Below are positions 1 through 13,175 of a DNA stretch of 64,000 bases, in pieces. The first letter of the stretch is position 1. Every line of letters starts with the position of its first letter. Source of the DNA: Argopecten irradians (lineage: Eukaryota; Mollusca; Bivalvia; Pectinida; Pectinidae). A program made the position numbers and the translations under genes. The notes under the pieces were generated by a model that saw nothing but the letters and a program-made list of their open reading frames with translations, had not been told where the DNA came from and did not search any database. Location of the stretch: the NCBI RefSeq assembly GCF_041381155.1, contig NC_091144.1, forward strand, positions 35,379,262 to 35,443,261. The letters are read 5' to 3'.

Positions 1-89
1 TACATGAAATTTTCGATGAGTAGAAATTGATTTTTTTTTTTTTTTTTTTTTGTTTTGCATTTGCCATTTTGGATACATCACTTTAAGTG

Positions 90-140
90 TAAGACTTAAC
101 AAGGATATTTCTTTACAAGAAATATACTTGTTAAGTCTTA
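90..140. repeat. Short near-perfect hairpin
   Basis: TAAGACTTAACAAGGATATT plus CTT, a 3-nt loop, then the reverse complement with one mismatch: a 24-bp stem. Confidence 0.7.
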
Positions 141-1099
141 AACTCACAAAAAAATGTGTTCTCGAATATTTCATGTTATACATCAAACCAAATCTTACCT
201 GATAAAGAAGAAAGGACTGCAACCTTTAGCTGTTGATGACAGAGTAGCGAATATACCGACTGGGTTGTTTATATACAGATAGTTTGGGACATCCATCATG
301 GCTGATGAGAGGCCCTCTCGGTCGGGCGGTATGTGACGTACGTATCACATCAAAATACAGTAACAAATGTATGCATCATTAGGACACACATAAAAAGTCA
401 CAGATACACGGTTCACAAATTCTTGATTTGTTAATAGTGATTATTTAACGAAGTGCGGACAGCCTGAACTCCCCATCATTCACTAATGAAGACGGATGCA
501 GAGAAACACATCTAACTAACGAGCCTGGACCGTAACTTGGTCCATCAAACACGGACAGATGTATCATAAGAATTCTACATACAAGCACGTGTGACACAGG
601 CTCCAGTTTGTCAGCGATCAATTTCTGTTTTTCTGCAAACAAATTGTACTTCAATTTGTGTGTTTTTCTCACTTGTAAAAGTATGGTTGGCATATTTGAG
701 ACTGATGTTTCGATTGATTTGCAAATTGATTTGATTTTTAAGTTATGTTGTTTGCAAACTGCGTGAGTGTTCACAGCTTAAACACAACTCAAATATCAAT
801 ATAGTAAAAAGATCGATCATAATAACAGGTGTACATCTACGTTAAAGATACACACCTAAATCAAAATGGCTTTAAATATTTAATTTGTAAATATTAAACT
901 AGTTTTCCAGTTTTATGCAATCGCAAAACTTATCAGCTTACCGTGAATATGTCAATCCTAATTACAACACATCAAAGTAATTGAAAAGGGCTACATTTAT
1001 TTTTTTTAATTTTTTTTTAAGATTTAAATGTGCTCCCTCAAAGCTCGAAATGTTTTTTTTCTGTCTAAATATAGTCATCTATGGGAACCGTCACTCTAT
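141..1099. other. Unassigned intergenic DNA
   Basis: AT-rich. It contains a minus-strand open frame (445-774, 109 codons) without recognisable domains or splice context; I do not consider it a gene. Confidence 0.5.
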
Positions 1100-1286
1100 A
1101 TTCCGAATTTGCATATTACAGAGTTATCTGCACTTGTGGGTAGGTATTGATTGTGACGTCATGTGTTTGCGAGCGTAACGTCATACGTTTCGGAGAAAAC
1201 GACGTGAATTGCGCTCACAAAATAATGACGTAACAATCGATACCTACCCACAAGGGAGCTAACTCTGTAATATGCAAAGACGGAAT
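1100..1286. mobile_element. Palindromic MITE (GCATATTACAG family), copy 1
   Basis: 187-bp foldback element. The arm ATTCCG..TTTGCATATTAC-AGAGTTA is matched by TAACTCTGTAATATGCAAAG-ACGGAAT. The inner part carries GGGTAGGTATTGATTGTGAC and its inverse ATCGATACCTACCC, with TGACGTCA in the left arm. Confidence 0.85.
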
Positions 1287-1549
1287 AGCTGTTAGTAACA
1301 GGCACCATAGAATCAGAATCCGAATTAACTCCCATCTATTAAAATCTAGAAAACACGGACATGTTATTTTCAGTTAAACTTGTCTATATAACCAACCAAT
1401 TGACAAAATAAAAATGCTATTTATAGCCATTTGGACTTTATACTGTCTAATTGTGTATAAATTGACTAATGGGAACAGTAGGGACAGAGGCCGTATTAAA
1501 CAGCTGGTCTTTATACAGAGGTGGTCGTGAACACAGTTATAAAGATATG

Positions 1550-2045
1550 CCACTAGTTTATAATCACTATGTCTCCAGAATATACCCACTAGATTGTAAT
1601 CACTGTCATCAGAATATACCCACTAGTTTATAATCACTGTCATCAGAATATACCCACTAGTTTATAATCACTATGTCACCTGAATATAGCCACTAGTTTA
1701 TAATCACTATGTCATCAGAATATATCAACTAGTTTAATATCACTGTCATCAGAATATACTCACTAGTTTATAATCAATGTCATCAGAATATACTCACTAG
1801 TTTATAATCACTGTCATCAGAATATACACACTAGTTTAATATCACTGTCATCAGAATATACCCACTAGTTTATAATCACTGTCATCAGAATATACCAACT
1901 AGTTTATAATCGCTGTCATCAGAATATACCCACTAGTTTAATATCACTGTCATCAGTATATACCCACTAGTTTATAATCACAATTTCATCAGAATATACT
2001 CACTAGTTTATAATCACTATGTCATCAGAATATACTCACTAGTAT
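1550..2045. repeat. 34-bp minisatellite, left block
   Basis: Tandem units of CACTAGTTTATAATCACTGT-CATCAGAATATACC (34 bp; 36 bp when ACTATGTC replaces ACTGTC), about 14 units with point changes. Same satellite as 2908-4140; the two are separated by the TIR element at 2062-2907. Confidence 0.95.
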
Positions 2046-2061
2046 ACAGACATAACGCACA

Positions 2062-2907
2062 ATGTTCGGTCACTTTTACGTCACGCCGGAATTTCATTGG
2101 AAAAAGCGTTGAACAGTAAAATAATATAAGCGCAATACTATTTTTTTAAACTGAAAAACAGAAAGGATATATTTATTCAATTACGGGAGGACTTTTATCA
2201 AAATATTTGTAATATTTATTTTTCTATTGATGTGTTTTTGTTGAGAAAATGACGTTTTTTGGCGCGACAGATGTAACACGCACCTGTATGCGGTTTCAGT
2301 TAAAGTGTCACTGTGGTCATACTGAACACCACATGGCGGTAAAATTTGACAAAGAGATTCCCCAAAAACGAACTATCATGATATCATTTCGTTATAATGA
2401 ATTGTGACGTCATACTTCAAAATGGTGGACTTTGTTTGTAGACTTGCCGATCGACAGATCCGAAGAGAAAAGATAAAAAAGTGAAAAAACACAAATACAC
2501 ACAGTACAAAACGGTACTAATACATGAGATAGAGACATGAATTGTTAATATAAAAATACGTTTTTCTTCTATTTTAATAACATGTCAGAAAATATAGACT
2601 GCGACGTCGTTCTACTTTTTTATCGAACAAAACCTTTATCTTGCAGAAATGACACAAAATGAAATTTTTAGATCGACTGTTCTGTCACGCAAGTTAGGAA
2701 GTATGTTTTCTATTCAGAATAAAAAAATACGTTTTTGCTCAAGTATACGTGTGCGAAATCTCTACTGAAAATTTAAAAAAGTATTCGAAAAATTGCGTTT
2801 TTTCTTTGTCTTGCAGGTTTGCCGAATGTCGGAAATTCGAATGTCGGAAATGACGTCAATTGCGATCGTCATGTTATAAGATAATGACGTCTTTTGTGAC
2901 CGAACAT
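2062..2907. mobile_element. TIR DNA element inserted in the minisatellite
   Basis: 846 bp with inverted ends ATGTTCGGTCAC-TTTTACGTCA and TGACGTCTTTTGTGACCGAA-CAT. CACA flanks both sides and may be the target duplication. No transposase frame is seen, so non-autonomous. Satellite sequence resumes on both sides. Confidence 0.75.
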
Positions 2908-4140
2908 CACAATCACTGTCATCAGAATATACCCACTAGTTTATTATAACTATGTCATCAGAATATACCCACACTATTTCCATCAGAATATACCCACTAG
3001 TTTATAATCACTATGTCATCAGAATATACCCACTAGTTTATAATAACTATGTCATCAGAATATACCCACTAGTTTATAATAACTATGTCATCAGAATATA
3101 CCCACTAGTTTATAATAACTATGTCATCAGAATATACCCACTAGTTTATAATAACTATGTCATCAGAATATACCCACTAGTTTATAATAACTATGTCATC
3201 AGAATATACCCACTAGTTTATAATAACTATGTCATCAGAATATACCCACTAGTTTATAATAACTATGTCATCAGAATATACCCACTAGTTTATAATAACT
3301 ATGTCATCAGAATATACCCACTAGTTTATAATAACTATGTCATCAGAATATACCCACTAGTTTATAATAACTATGTCATCAGAATATACCCACTAGTTTA
3401 TAATAACTATGTCATCAGAATATACCCACTAGTTTATAATCACTGTCATCAGAATATACCCTCTAGTTTATAATCACTGTCATTAGAATATACCCACTAG
3501 TTTATAATCACTGTCATTAGAATATACCCACTAGTTTATAATCACTGTCATTAGAATATACCCACTAGTTTATAATCACTATGTCATCAGAATATACCCA
3601 CTAGTTTATAATCACTGTCATCAGAATATACCCTCTAGTTTATAATCACTGTCATTAGAATATACCCACTAGTTTATAATCACAATTTTATTAGAATATA
3701 CTCACTAGTTTATAATCACTATGTCATCAGAATATACCCACTAGTTTATAATCACTGTCATCAGAATATACCCACTAGTTTATAATCACTTTTATTAGAA
3801 TATACTCACTAGTTTATAATCACTATGTCATCAGAATATGCACACTAGTTTATAATCACTGTCATCAGAATATACCCACTAATTTGTAATCACTGTCATC
3901 AGAATATACCCACTAGTTTATAATCACTGTCATCAGAATATACCACTAGTTTATAATCACTGTCATCAGAATATACCCACTCGTTTGTAATCCTGTCATC
4001 GAATATATACCCACTAATTTGTAATCACTGTCATCAGAATATACCCACTAGTTTATAATCACTGTCATCAGAATATACTCACTAGTATATAATCACTATT
4101 TCATCAGAATATACACACACTAATTTATAATTACTGTCTT
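2908..4140. repeat. 34/36-bp minisatellite, right block
   Basis: About 35 units. From about 2990 to 3440 the units are exactly 36 bp and nearly identical, which leaves one frame open (a 12-residue repeat IRIYPLVYNNYV). The outer parts are 34-bp diverged units. The open frame is a length effect, not a gene. Confidence 0.95.
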
Positions 4141-4251
4141 CAGCAAAAATCATGTCTACAAATAAATGTATGAAAATTAGCCTTAGTCTAATAATAGCAA
4201 TAAGAGCTGTACAAAATAACAAAAACTGCATGAAAAACGATAAAACGTTCG

Positions 4252-4610
4252 AAATGCTCCACCGCCGACAAATGCTATTTGTTCTATATCAAAAACAGAA
4301 GTAGACGAATTAGTATTTTCTTCGGCTACAAAAAATTATTTACTTTACACTTTTACCACCATTGAAATATTTGGGCTTCTTACTTTGATTCAAGATAAAA
4401 ATACATTGTAATTAACTGCATCCTGAAAAAATCCATGGAAATATGCCCTTCATGGATTTTAAGTACTTTAAGCATGCAACAAAAGTAAAATAAATTGTTT
4501 GACGTGCTTTTTTATGTTAATAGGACACATATAAAACCGATTATACACCTGATTCAGTTATTCAAATGATGGGTATCGCTTTTGCTTTGTCGGTAGTGGA
4601 GCATCTTTAA
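4252..4610. mobile_element. MITE-A, diverged copy
   Basis: AAATGCTCCACCGCCGACAA to GGTAGTGGAGCATCTTTAA; internal ACACTTTTACCACCATTGAA. The left TTAA is mutated. Confidence 0.8.
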
Positions 4611-6196
4611 AAATGATTTGATATGCAATTATGAAATATGCATTCCTGTGAACCATTGTCTCGTTCAAAAATGCCTCGGGGCAACCTGATCTCAGACAAA
4701 AATGCCCCGACATTATGCTCAGACATCGAGACGCTGGGATTATCTTTGATCATGAACCATACACTAAATGATTGCCTATACACGCTAACTTTACTGGTCG
4801 GACTGCATACATGAAATACGGACATTGCAGCAAACCAACATCATCATGTCTTTCTGGTGAAATACTGCAGAATTACTGATAACATACAGATTTTATCTGA
4901 AATCATATTTCATGCTCTTCGTGGCGTTGGTCAATTTGCTTTAAAATAGAACTAACATAATTATATTTTCTTTATAACGTAAACACAGCTATAATTACAA
5001 CATTGTGGGAATTTGTTACGTAGATTTAAAATTTGATTACGATGAAATAAATATGTTTAAGTTTTTGCTTGACACACAGTAAATTCTTTGATTATTATTA
5101 CATCAATTTACCAAAATGGTCCATGTGTTATTTATCTCTGTCATTTTATTTTATGAATTAGGCTTCATGCAGTCAATAACAACGTTCTGAGAAAATAGGT
5201 TCTTAAAAAGTTTGTTGTCAATTTCTGTAACAATGGGGAATAAAGAACAACTTACAGAACGACTTCGTTTAAATTATCATATCAAAAGTACTCTAGTCTC
5301 CAAAATAAATACTACTTTTTCCTTTTGTGAACTTTTAGAAAGGAAAAAAAAAACGCCTGAAATGCCAAACTATTTAGCAATTTCATTTAAATTGTTTGAA
5401 GCAATTATTCGGAATAACAAATAAGTATCCAAAATTACTTTCACCGGCCCTAAATAACGTTTGACTGTTCTTTAAATATTCTGAATTACGAATACTTCCC
5501 TAACACTACGGTAGTACATCGCTTTCGAAAAGATTGGTTAAATTTAAAAGTTTCATGACAGATTAAGGTGAAACAGAAAGAGTTTAGACTTTGCGATGTT
5601 GTAACTATGTTTCGCTTTTTATTCTTTTTTGATATGGACATTTATTTTAATTCATTTTAATTACTTTAATAACATCAGAGACTAATGGTACATTATTTTG
5701 TTGTATTTAGTTTGAGTTGTTAATGAATAGATTCGTTATTGATTAGTTTTCTCTTAATTCTCATCACAGAGAAATGCTACATTATTTTGTTGTATTTATT
5801 TTGAGTTGTTAATTTCGTTTATCGTCTATATCTGATATGAAAAAGGACCATCATCTGAGGGCATGTCTAGTTGTTTTATCAAGGTAACGATGGTCAATTT
5901 TCAATTTATAACCATTTACGAAGGACGCTGTTCTTTGCTTTAATGTCAAATTTCTACACTTCAGCTTTTGAATAAGTGTTATTTCAGATTTTTTTTGATT
6001 ACACCTACTAAAAGTCTTTACCAATGGCATGTAGTTTAAATGGTTACAAATTGTGGTAAAAAATGATTAGTATGAGTCACATAATATTTGAATCACAATT
6101 TAAAATAATTTATACTGTTAAAATAATTTGTACACTTTTCCAAAAATTGTAGACTTGTTGATTAGCCTTACTTTGTTTTTCTGTTAAATTTGGATA
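4611..6196. other. Unassigned intergenic DNA
   Basis: AT-rich. Around 5690-5810 a short phrase (ACATTATTTTGTTGTATTTA) occurs twice about 80 bp apart, a small decayed duplication. No gene seen. Confidence 0.5.
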
Positions 6197-6509
6197 TTAA
6201 AGATGCTGACGAATGGTAATATTTCTCTGTCAAAAACAGTAGCTGACGAATTAGTAATTTTTTTCAGTAACAAAAGTTACTTTCTTTTTTTACTATTACC
6301 ACTCCATTGAAAAATTTGTCATATCTAAAAAAAATAATAACGTCCCAAAACCATCCACGGCACTATGCCATTAAGTACTGATAGTGCATGTATTAAATGC
6401 AAAATGCATTATTTTATATGTACTTCGTGTTTATTAGAAACATACATACACGATTATTGTTCAAATGATGGGTATCGTTTATGCCCTGTCAGCGGTGTAG
6501 CAACTTTAA
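6197..6509. mobile_element. MITE-A, diverged and internally deleted copy
   Basis: TTAAAGATGCTGACGAATGG to CAGCGGTGTAGCAACTTTAA. The terminal repeat is reduced on the left. The short frame across it is a by-product. Confidence 0.75.
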
Positions 6510-6856
6510 GAGTTCTCATTGAAATGACGGGAAAACCCGAATTAGGATAGGAATTCTAGAGATATATGCGGAACAGATGTTTGATTTTAAATGCTTAGCT
6601 TTACATATTAGTTTGTCCTCAATAGCCGTAGTACAGTAGTCTCTGGGCGGAGCGGAGCTCGGGGGAGTGATCCGTAAATAATGGATCCCGTGTTACACAA
6701 AAAAATGACTGATCCCTACAGATTTATCAGGGCACTCCATTCTTCTGAAACATATGTCTCATAACATGGGCCAGTGGTTATCGAGGAAGATAATTGTACT
6801 GGCAGAACAGTCCATTATCAAACTAGATTTATAAATACAAAAAAAAAAATTCTGTC

Positions 6857-8995
6857 ATGCCTACGAGTGGAATACTGCAATACTGGTATACCCCTCATTG
6901 GCAAGATTTTGTAGCACATTTCAAAATCTTGGGGAACATAGGCAACTGTAAGGGTCCAGAATTTACAAAGGAATTGAAACTTAATCAGTTGAAAGAGCGG
7001 TTGCATCAGAACGATATTACGGACAGAGCTATAACAATAAGAGAAAATAAAGATGTTATCAAGCTCCTTAAGAAAAGAAAATCGGTCTGATCTGATTATA
7101 TATTTAAAGATATTATAAAATATTCTATAGCTGTTATGATTCCATCATTAGCAGTTTAACGCAATTCTAAGCTGGATTTGGTTGCTATCCTAATTCCTGG
7201 AATAAATTATCCATTATTCCTGTTTTCAAATCTGGTGATCAAATCTCCCTATTTATTACAGAGGCATCTCTCTTCAACGTTGTCTGGCATAAATATTTAT
7301 TTCAATTTTGAATAATAAAACTACTGTCTTTATGCAAGATATGATATGTCCAAATCAATTTGGTTTTCGGAAAAATAGTAGAACTACTGATGCTTTATTC
7401 GTTCTTAAAACACTGTTGAATAAATACTCACGGGCGAAAAACAAAGTATATGCTTGCTTTGTTGACTTTAACAAAGCTTTTGAAAGCGTTTGGAGAACAG
7501 GTTTACTATAAAAACTTGCCGAACAAGGTATCGGTAAAAATATTTTCAATATAATATGCGACATGTATGAAAAAACACAACCCTCAATTTTTAAAATGTT
7601 TACGACGGACTATTTTGATATTATCAGAGGGGTAAGACAAGGAGACAATTTAAGTCCTACACTTTTTGATATGTATATAAAGGACTTATCAAGCATTCTG
7701 AAGTACGACCCACTCAAACTATGAGATGTAGAAGAAGGTAGCTTATCTTTTGCAGATGATTTAGTGTTTTTATCTAAGAGTCCAGAAGGGTTACAAAAAT
7801 CAATAACCGAGTTCGAAAGCTACTCTGCAAAGTGGCAGCTATCAATAAATACAACAAAAACGAAAATGATGATTTTCCAAACGAGAAGTACCACTAAAAA
7901 CAAATGCATTAAAGTTAAACCATTTCTTTTTATGGCAAAGAAATTGAACAAGTCAATGAGTATAAATATTTGGCTACAAAATTATGTGATAACGGAAATT
8001 TTTTGCTTGCTGTTAAAGAACTTTGTGCGAACAGTAAAAAGGTTTTATTCTCAATTTAACAATATCTTAACGGAATAACTGATATACCCATATGGCTCTG
8101 GCAAAAATATTCAATTCCCTAGTCAGACCAGTTTTAACGTATAACTCTGAAATTTGGTATGCTGATTATTATAGCAAGATAGCAAATGCTAGTAAAAGAG
8201 CTTGCTCGAACAAGGCATTGTTTGACCCATTTTCCTTAATTGATAAAACATCATTCGAGCAAATTAATTTGAAATTTTGCAAAATGGATTTGTGTGTTTG
8301 AAATATGTATTGAATATAGCTTCCAGAGCTGAATTAGGACAGTTTACTGTAGATTGTTTCATAAATACACAAGATTTCTTATAACTTTGAAAAAGCCAAT
8401 CCTATTAGGACGTTTAAACGTAATCTGAAAATATTATTCAAGAAATCGATACAAGGTACATTCAAAGCCATTTTTACAACTAAGATAAAAAGTCAGATAA
8501 TAACAGTAAATTTTTTTGTATATTAAATTTAAACAAAACTATAAGGAAGAAACATATCTTTCTATTATGGTTTTTGAATTAAGAAAATTGCTCACAACAC
8601 TGCGAATTAGCAACCACAGTTTAGAAATCGAGGCGGGTAGGGTAAAAAAGATTCTCCGTCCTCTGCGATTATGCAAATTTTTAATGAAATTGAGGATAAA
8701 ACCCACTTCATTTTAAGTGTTCCGTTAACTCTACTGTGAAAACAATTTACTTTAATAGTCATAAAGATGTAATTAACCACCATTTAACAGATTTTGAAAA
8801 TTTGATACTTTTGTCTTCTAATGATCTAAACCTTCTACAGGATTTAGGCATCTTTGTTAAAAATCATTTGAACTGAGGAAAGCTGGCTTGATAAATGTTA
8901 AGTTGTTATTTTTATCTACTGTGTGTTATGACATGTATGTTTTGCTATCGATCCCTTTTGTATGGATGTAAGGAAGCAACAAAGTTGAATTGAAT
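6857..8995 (+). pseudogene. Decayed non-LTR retrotransposon (LINE) reverse transcriptase, jockey/CR1-like
   Basis: Broken by stops and frameshifts but readable in order. 6990-7140: a pre-RT segment ending VIKLLKKRKS..SDYIFKDIIKYS. 7190-7300: remnants of the PSWN..IIPIFKSGD..NYRGISL block. 7340-7511: PNQFGFRKNSRTTDALFVL and the first active-site region ACFVDFNKAFESVWR. 7620-7720: GVRQGDNLSPTLFDMYI. 7740-7830: SLSFADDLVFLSK with the catalytic DD. 8092-8330: thumb-like LVRPVLTYNSEIWY. 8590-8700: a C-terminal RLCKF..IED-THF region. It ends near TTGAATTGAATT, a short-repeat tail typical of such elements. No complete frame remains; it is inactive. Clade assignment is tentative. Confidence 0.85.
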
Positions 8996-9955
8996 TAACT
9001 CATGTCATTTTGGGCGATATAACATGGTTACCCATGCAATGAAACCTTGTATCACCGTGTCAACGAAATTACTATTTCTCAGTACATTAACAATATTTTC
9101 ATAAAATTAGGCTTATTAACAATATTTTCATAAAATTAGGCTAGAATTGATATAAATAACGCAGTTTCTACGAACTTATTTCAAAATAACATAATTGTAC
9201 AATATAAAAATAATATGAAATAAAAACGTCGAGGTATGAGAAAAAAATACTCTTTCATACTAAAGTATTTAGATATGAAGGACAGAGATAATCTATCCCG
9301 CCCTCGACAAGCCTGGGAGTTTTACAACATTTTGTAGACTTCGGATAGAATATCCATATCCTTCATATTCACATATATGAGGAAAAGTCTTACAGCATCG
9401 ACTATTTAACAATTCGACTAAACAAGACCCTGCCCTTTTTTAAATTTCAACTGGCGATGTAGAATGAAAACATTATCCTGGTAGAAAAGCTAAGAGAGTC
9501 ATTTTTCTGATTATTCTGCGTAGAAATTTTATTCGAGCAACTGAAATGACCATCTCAAAACGAATCGGAATCTAATCCGGTCAAACAAACGTTGGTAGTA
9601 TTTGGTTTTCATAGAATATAATAGTCTGCTAAAATCTACAAGCTACACAATTATTTACGAGTCAACAGAAATACCTGTTAGCCATGGTGTCTACATATTT
9701 TTGACCAACTTATAGTTCTGTTTAGGATTTGTATAGGCTTTGCCTGTTATCTAATCCAATTGTTAATACATGTACATTGTACTTTATTATATTTATGATC
9801 TATATTATAATTTTGCTTATATTTATTGCATTATCAATAAAATATTTTGAAATGTAAATAGTTCTGTTTAACTGTACTAAGGAAGTGGTTTAGAGGACAC
9901 ACAATATCACTACAATAAACAGTCGATGCTACCTTACTGTCATGTTTTCCTCTGA
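8996..9955. other. Unassigned intergenic DNA with a small tandem duplication
   Basis: A 32-bp phrase ending ATTTTCATAAAATTAGGCT is duplicated around 9086-9142. The stretch 9720-9860 ends ATCAATAAAATATTTTGAAA and may be the 3' end of another retroelement. No gene. Confidence 0.4.
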
Positions 9956-10320
9956 TTAAAGATGCTCCACCGCCGGCAGAGCATAAATGATACTCATCAG
10001 TTGAACAATAATTGGTGTTTAATTGTGTATATATATGTCTAATTCACACAAAAAATAATATAAAAATAATTTATTTTGCCTTTGGTGCATGCACAATCAG
10101 TACTTCATTCCATATAGGATATAGTATCACGGAATTTTTTCCGGATCCAATTAATTATTTTTCATATTTTTAACTTGAAGTAAAATTAGGAGCTCAAACT
10201 TTTCAGGGGTGGTAATGGTGTAAAGTAAGTAAATTTTGTGACTGAAGAAAAATGCTAAATCGTCTGGTGCTGTTTTTGATAGTGAAAAAATACCATTTGT
10301 CAGCGGTGGAGCATCTTTAA
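9956..10320. mobile_element. MITE-A copy
   Basis: TTAAAGATGCTCCACCGCCG to CAGCGGTGGAGCATCTTTAA, 365 bp, well preserved. It carries GGTGCATGCACAATCAGTAC and the AATTAATTATTTTTCAT core. Confidence 0.9.
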
Positions 10321-11397
10321 CGATAGATGGAGTTATAATCCACCAAGTTATTGCAACCATATATCCGCAGTAAGGTGTGCTTTACACTGAAAAATATAGG
10401 GAACTGGGCCCGGTTAGTCAAAGGATGAAAAGCTTAATCACGTGATTAGTGAATTGTTGGTTTTTTTCCTTTCCCGTTTGCTGCAATATTTGTGGTTATA
10501 TATTCACCAGAATCAGCAAGCAGGTAAAGAATATAATTCTTAGGTGTGTATTAACAGAAATGAATTTATTTAGATTTGAAAGGACCTATTGCAGCTACCA
10601 TTGAATTTTGCTCACGAACCAATTTAAAAAAGCCAAATGCATTTTGTAGTGTCGTTTTCAAACAGAAAATGGTGGCCTCTTTAGAGCTACAATTTGTGCT
10701 TATTACTGCTAATGGAGCAAAGAAATGCTTGTACAAATCATTATTAAAACATTTGTATGCAATTTATCTTACTTGTTGTATATCGTTTACCTACTAGGCA
10801 ATAAAACTGATCCATATGAAATATTAAATTCCCAGCGAGACGTTATTTTTATATATACATATATGAAGGTCTTTTCGAAGGAAAATTGTACCAGTCTACG
10901 ACTTGGGAACTTAGCATCTCGTGAGCCGTACGATAGATATAAAGAATAGTTATGTTTGATTAAGACAAAAATAGCATATAAAATATATGTATATACATAA
11001 AATAATTAGAAACCTACAAAAAAGTATAGGACATTATGCCCGGGTGATTTTCTGAGGTAGTGCTCCAATAGGACAACTAGGCACCATTTCGTACCAGGCC
11101 AAAAGGTATAGTAGGCCGGGTATGTATATTGTATATTCATTCTAGTGATATTAGTGAGGTACACTTTGCCATATGGAGACACGCTACAGTGTATATTGTT
11201 CTAGGTTGTTTTGCGCTGCCATATGCCAAGGTAACTTCGGTACCTTATATTCCATATAAGAACCCGTATATACTCACAACAGCGTGCTTGCGATGCATCC
11301 GATATTTGCATGCGACAGTCACATCGCAGATATTTACACCATCATGCAACAAGGAAGAGGTGAGGGGAAAAGTTTGCTACTGCCGTCACCACCGCAG
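10321..11397. other. Unassigned intergenic DNA
   Basis: Short open frames at 10576-10797, 10725-10949 and the first part of 11129-11494 show no domains and overlap one another or a transposon end. Nothing supported. Confidence 0.5.
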
Positions 11398-11540
11398 CAT
11401 CCTCGATACTCCAGGGGTTCCGATCACATACGATCTCTACACCCCTGGACTATCTCATAGTAAAACTGAAGGCAGTTCAGAAGAAAATATCTGACCAATC
11501 ACAGGGATATTTTATTTCCATTTGCTTTTACATCTTCATT
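11398..11540. mobile_element. Single arm of a CATCCTCGATACTCC foldback element
   Basis: CATCCTCGATACTCCAGGGG onward matches one arm of the elements at 13176 and 40162; the opposite arm is not present. The 3' part of a 121-codon open frame runs through it by chance. Confidence 0.6.
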
Positions 11541-12628
11541 TTAAAAATGGAGGTGACAATAAAAAACCTAGAGCATAGATGTACGGGGTTTCCATAATTC
11601 AAATCACAATCCAATTAACAGATGTCCTAACCTGATTGACATTAAGACAATAGCAAATACCCGATATAGTCCACCGAATAGCAAATTGCCCGCGGCCAGG
11701 TAATTAGGCTACAGGTGAGTTCGATGAATGGCGTTGTGTACAGGTAAACAACATCCTGGTCCAGGTATTACATAACCATCAAACTAAAGGTATGGCTAAT
11801 TATATATCTATATCGGAGTATCTACTCGTATATCGATTAAAAATTGAAAGCGACCGCACGGTCTGAAAAAATAGTTTGTTTTGTTTAATATCTCAATATT
11901 TAGATCTTTTATAATATCAAAAATAAATTCTTTCTACCTTATGTTGAAACGTTTTACGGTATTGTAATAAATGTATCTCAATTTCTTCGGTTAACAACAC
12001 ACAACACAATGTTTGTAATGATCAATCATCGGTGTGTACGTACGTCAATACTTTAATCAAGGATTTCTTAAATTGCTACATGTACGTAAAATTTCATTTT
12101 ACAGTCACAAACTTTGTAATTCACAATGTATCAAAGATACAGACTATAGGAAAATATTATCTAATTAAAGCTTATTCGTTGCTGAACTCCTCGACAAAAA
12201 ATCCGAAACTTTCATTTCTGTGTGGATTTTCTTTCATAATTACATGAAGATATCTGCTATTAGAGCATAAATTAGAGTATTTGAAACATCGAATTTCACT
12301 CTTTTAGTTATTTACATTCGAGCCAAAGTTATTAAACGATTAACTTCACTCAAAAGTAATCATAAAAAATCGTTGATCGGCTTTTCCTGTGACCGTCGAT
12401 GTAAGGGATAGCACACCAGTTATAGTACAGCTATAAACCACGGACTATTGTGACGTCACACGGTTTATAGCTAGAAAATATGCATAATCGGGCGGCCAGA
12501 ATTTTGGACCTCGATATCGACTTCTTACGGGTTATTCCGGTCGCGCGCGGCACGGAGAGGTTTCTACACGTGCTAATAAAGCCATTTCCAGCATAAACTG
12601 AAATTATCATTTTTGACTGCACAAATCC
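11541..12628. other. Unassigned intergenic DNA
   Basis: A short inverted repeat CTATAAACC...GGTTTATAG with TGACGTCA in between lies at 12431-12470. No gene recognised. Confidence 0.4.
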
Positions 12629-12992
12629 TTAAAGATGCTCCATCGCCGACAGAGCATAAATGATATTCATCATTTGAACAATAATTGGTATTTAATCGTG
12701 TATATATATGCCTAATTAACACAAAAAATAACATTAAATAATTTATTTCGCCTTTGGTGCATGCGCAATCAGTACTTCATTCCATATAGGATATAGTGTC
12801 ACGGAATTTTTTCGGGATGCAATTAATTATTTTTCATATATTTAACTTTAGTAAAACAAAAAAGCTCAAACCTTTCAATGGTGGTAATAGTGTAAAGTAA
12901 GTATCTTTTGTAACTGAAGAAAAATACTAAATCGTCTGCACCTGTTTTTGATAAAGAAAAAATACCATTTGTCAGCGGTGGAGCATCTTTAA
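12629..12992. mobile_element. MITE-A copy
   Basis: TTAAAGATGCTCCATCGCCG to CAGCGGTGGAGCATCTTTAA, 364 bp, same orientation as the copy at 9956. Confidence 0.9.
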
Positions 12993-13175
12993 AGCTACGC
13001 TGGGTACGTAATTAGTCTCCCAGAACGTAATTATATATATTGGTACGCTATTAGAGCTAGTATAACCGGGCCTTTAGAATCACCGGATCGATATTCCATT
13101 ACGCAAACATTGAACTCCTCAGGGTGACGTCCCATGGCCAACGCTTTTCTTATAATTACCATGCACGTTAGAGAA

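Noticed and set aside
90..140. Possible microRNA precursor
   Set aside because: A 24-bp stem with a 3-nt loop is too short and too perfect for a typical animal precursor; more like a small foldback.
445..774. 109-codon minus-strand open frame
   Set aside because: No recognisable domain, hydrophobic pattern or splice context; length is compatible with chance in AT-rich DNA.
7355..7564. Minus-strand frame over the LINE
   Set aside because: Antisense shadow of the plus-strand reverse transcriptase remnant.
10151..10360. Short frames with a shared peptide containing DAPPLTNGIFS (also 13956-14198 and 57730-57963)
   Set aside because: The shared peptide comes from MITE-A sequence in different copies, with varying flanks and stops; not a protein family.
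11129..11494. 121-codon plus-strand open frame
   Set aside because: Its C-terminal third is the arm of a foldback transposon repeated at 13176 and 40162, and the rest shows no domain.
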